DNA of 64,000 bases, taken from positions 1 to 64,000 of the forward strand of contig CAIFEB010000004.1 in NCBI GenBank assembly GCA_903789375.1, written 5' to 3'. Of the stretch, positions 62,849-64,000 are shown in pieces. Numbering within the stretch: position 1 is the stretch's first letter; each line of letters starts with the position of its first letter. The notes below the pieces were generated by a model that saw only the letters and a list, made by a program, of their open reading frames with translations, was not told the origin of the DNA and did not search any database. The stretch comes from an uncultured Eggerthellaceae bacterium. Its GTDB lineage: Bacteria > Actinomycetota > Coriobacteriia > Coriobacteriales > Eggerthellaceae. The translations under genes and the position numbers were made by a program.

Positions 62849-64000
62849 ATGTCCGAATCCCGCACCACCGAAACCGACGTCGCACCGTCCCGCTCCGCAG
62901 GGCCGACGCCTCCCCGGTCTGCGGCGCACGCCGCGCATCCGAGCGACGCTCCTGCTGCAGCCCACGCCGGCCGCCGTCGCGCACCCGCACGGCGTCTCGC
63001 GGCGCTGCGCCCCTCCCACAGTGACCATCCGACGCGCACCCGCATCGCCAACGTCGTGCTCGCCGTGTTCGTCATCGTGTTCTGCGTGTTTTTGTACCAG
63101 CTGAACACCACGACCGAACGCGTGCCCCTGCGTCCCACCGGCGGCAGCGAGTTCGCGCGCGCCACCGTCGACGAAGTGCTCACATCCAACACCGACACCT
63201 CCGACGAAGGCGAGATGTCGGGCAACCAGACCGTCACGCTGACAATCGACTCCGGCACGTACGCCGGCACCACAACGACCGCCACCTCGCCGTTCTCCAA
63301 CAACTCGGGCGCGTACTGCACGCCGGGGCTGCACGTCGTCATCCTGGCCAACGCGGCTTCCGACGGCTCGGTCACCGCCACCGTGTACAACTACGACCGC
63401 TCCGGCGCCCTCGTCGCGCTCATCGTCGTCTTCCTGGCGCTCTTGTGCCTGGTAGGCGGACGTGCGGGCATCACATCGGCCGTGGGCCTCGTGTTCACGT
63501 TCGCCTGCATCTTCTGGTTCTTCCTGCCGATGGTCTACCGCAGCGCGTCGCCGTTCTGGTGCGCCGTGGCCACCGTCATCCTGGTCACCGTCGTGGGCAT
63601 CTACCTCATAGGCGGCTGCACGGTCAAGACGCTCTGCTCGATTCTGGGCACGGTCGCGGGCGTGCTCATCGCCGGCGTCGTGTGCGCGGTGTTCGGATCG
63701 GTCGCGCACATATCGGGCCTCAACGTCACCGACATCGAGACCCTCGCCTACATCGGGCAGAACAGCGAAATCGACGTCGGCGGCCTTCTGTTCGCCGGCA
63801 TCCTCATCTCGTCGCTCGGCGCCGTGATGGACGTATCGATGTCGGTCGCGTCGGCCGTGTGCGAGCTGAAATCGCGCAACGCCTCCCTCGGGTTCACCGA
63901 GCTGTTCCGCTCGGGCATGACCGTCGGCCGCGACATGATGGGCACGATGACGCACGCGCTCATCCTCGCGTTCGCGGGCAGCGCCCTGAACACGCTCGTC
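62849..64000 (+). CDS. YibE/F family membrane protein, 5' part
   Basis: 384 codons are present and the frame is open at the right edge. A basic, Ala/Pro-rich cytoplasmic N-tail (1-70) precedes a first span (about 73-88), an extracytoplasmic beta-type domain (about 90-185), then a run of spans. Typical YibE/F segments are LIVVFLALLCLVGGRAGITSAVGLVFTF, VYRSASPFWCAV, and LLFAGILISSLGAVMDVSMSVASAV. Family function is unknown. AAGGAGAT precedes the ATG at 62849. Confidence 0.85.
   Translation, partial: MSESRTTETDVAPSRSAGPTPPRSAAHAAHPSDAPAAAHAGRRRAPARRLAALRPSHSDHPTRTRIANVVLAVFVIVFCVFLYQLNTTTERVPLRPTGGSEFARATVDEVLTSNTDTSDEGEMSGNQTVTLTIDSGTYAGTTTTATSPFSNNSGAYCTPGLHVVILANAASDGSVTATVYNYDRSGALVALIVVFLALLCLVGGRAGITSAVGLVFTFACIFWFFLPMVYRSASPFWCAVATVILVTVVGIYLIGGCTVKTLCSILGTVAGVLIAGVVCAVFGSVAHISGLNVTDIETLAYIGQNSEIDVGGLLFAGILISSLGAVMDVSMSVASAVCELKSRNASLGFTELFRSGMTVGRDMMGTMTHALILAFAGSALNTLV

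Overview
The window is a high-G+C chromosomal segment (roughly two thirds G+C by eye). Its gene repertoire points to an anaerobic actinobacterium of the class Coriobacteriia, most likely the family Eggerthellaceae. The clues are LuxR-type regulators fused to a multi-span membrane domain that sit divergently next to Tat-exported redox enzymes, a Tat-lipoprotein flavin reductase paired with a multihaem cytochrome c, a Dms-type molybdoenzyme locus, a DUF5692 membrane protein, pyruvate phosphate dikinase with its PpsR regulator, and a sortase-type surface protein ending in an APQTG-like motif. The genus cannot be fixed from the sequence alone. No rRNA, tRNA, CRISPR array, phage or insertion sequence was seen.

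Layout. 1-4.2 kb: the 5' end of mtnA (minus), then cysK, an Rrf2/IscR-like regulator, a class I amidotransferase and mnmA (plus). 4.3-8.6 kb: a membrane LuxR regulator divergent from a Tat flavin reductase and a five-haem-motif membrane cytochrome. 8.7-16.3 kb: a PARG-like protein, ppdK, a two-component system and ppsR. 16.4-32.7 kb: a long minus-strand housekeeping block, rpmF-plsX-rnc-smc-ftsY-ffh-LRR protein-rpsP-khpA-rimM-trmD-lepB-glyQ-glyS, for translation, RNA processing, SRP-dependent secretion and chromosome organisation. 33-44 kb: a UPF0114 membrane protein, a 1,637-residue cell-wall-anchored adhesin-like protein, an AEC-family transporter, a nitroreductase, a GIY-YIG-like protein, and a DUF5692 protein behind a TetR regulator.

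44.15-46.1 kb is a gene-poor mosaic of degenerate short repeats, including related palindromic elements and a 92-bp tandem repeat. 46.1-53.7 kb: a Dms-like oxidoreductase locus (dmsA-dmsB-dmsC, a TorD-family chaperone and a second dmsC) divergent from a second membrane LuxR regulator. 53.9-64 kb: a Tat-exported metallophosphoesterase whose Shine-Dalgarno lies in a perfect hairpin, pdxR divergent from pdxST, a small zinc-ribbon protein, an orphan RelB/DinJ-like antitoxin, an HsmA-family membrane protein with a promoter-overlapping operator, a TetR regulator, a bile-acid:sodium symporter-family transporter, and the 5' part of a YibE/F-family protein.

How it fits together. The two regulator-plus-redox modules look like alternative terminal electron-accepting systems, each switched by its own membrane LuxR protein. 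ppdK and ppsR sit close together and would form a pyruvate/PEP control pair. pdxR with three CTGGTCC repeats and pdxST form a complete vitamin B6 module. The housekeeping block is conventional apart from three oddities: an acidic extension at the C-terminus of FtsY, an 11-residue repeat tail on RNase III, and a leucine-rich-repeat protein inserted after ffh. No single unambiguously new multi-gene system was found. The strongest unexplained signals are the repeat mosaic at 44-46 kb, the SD-sequestering hairpin at 53.83 kb and the unusual tails of FtsY and RNase III.
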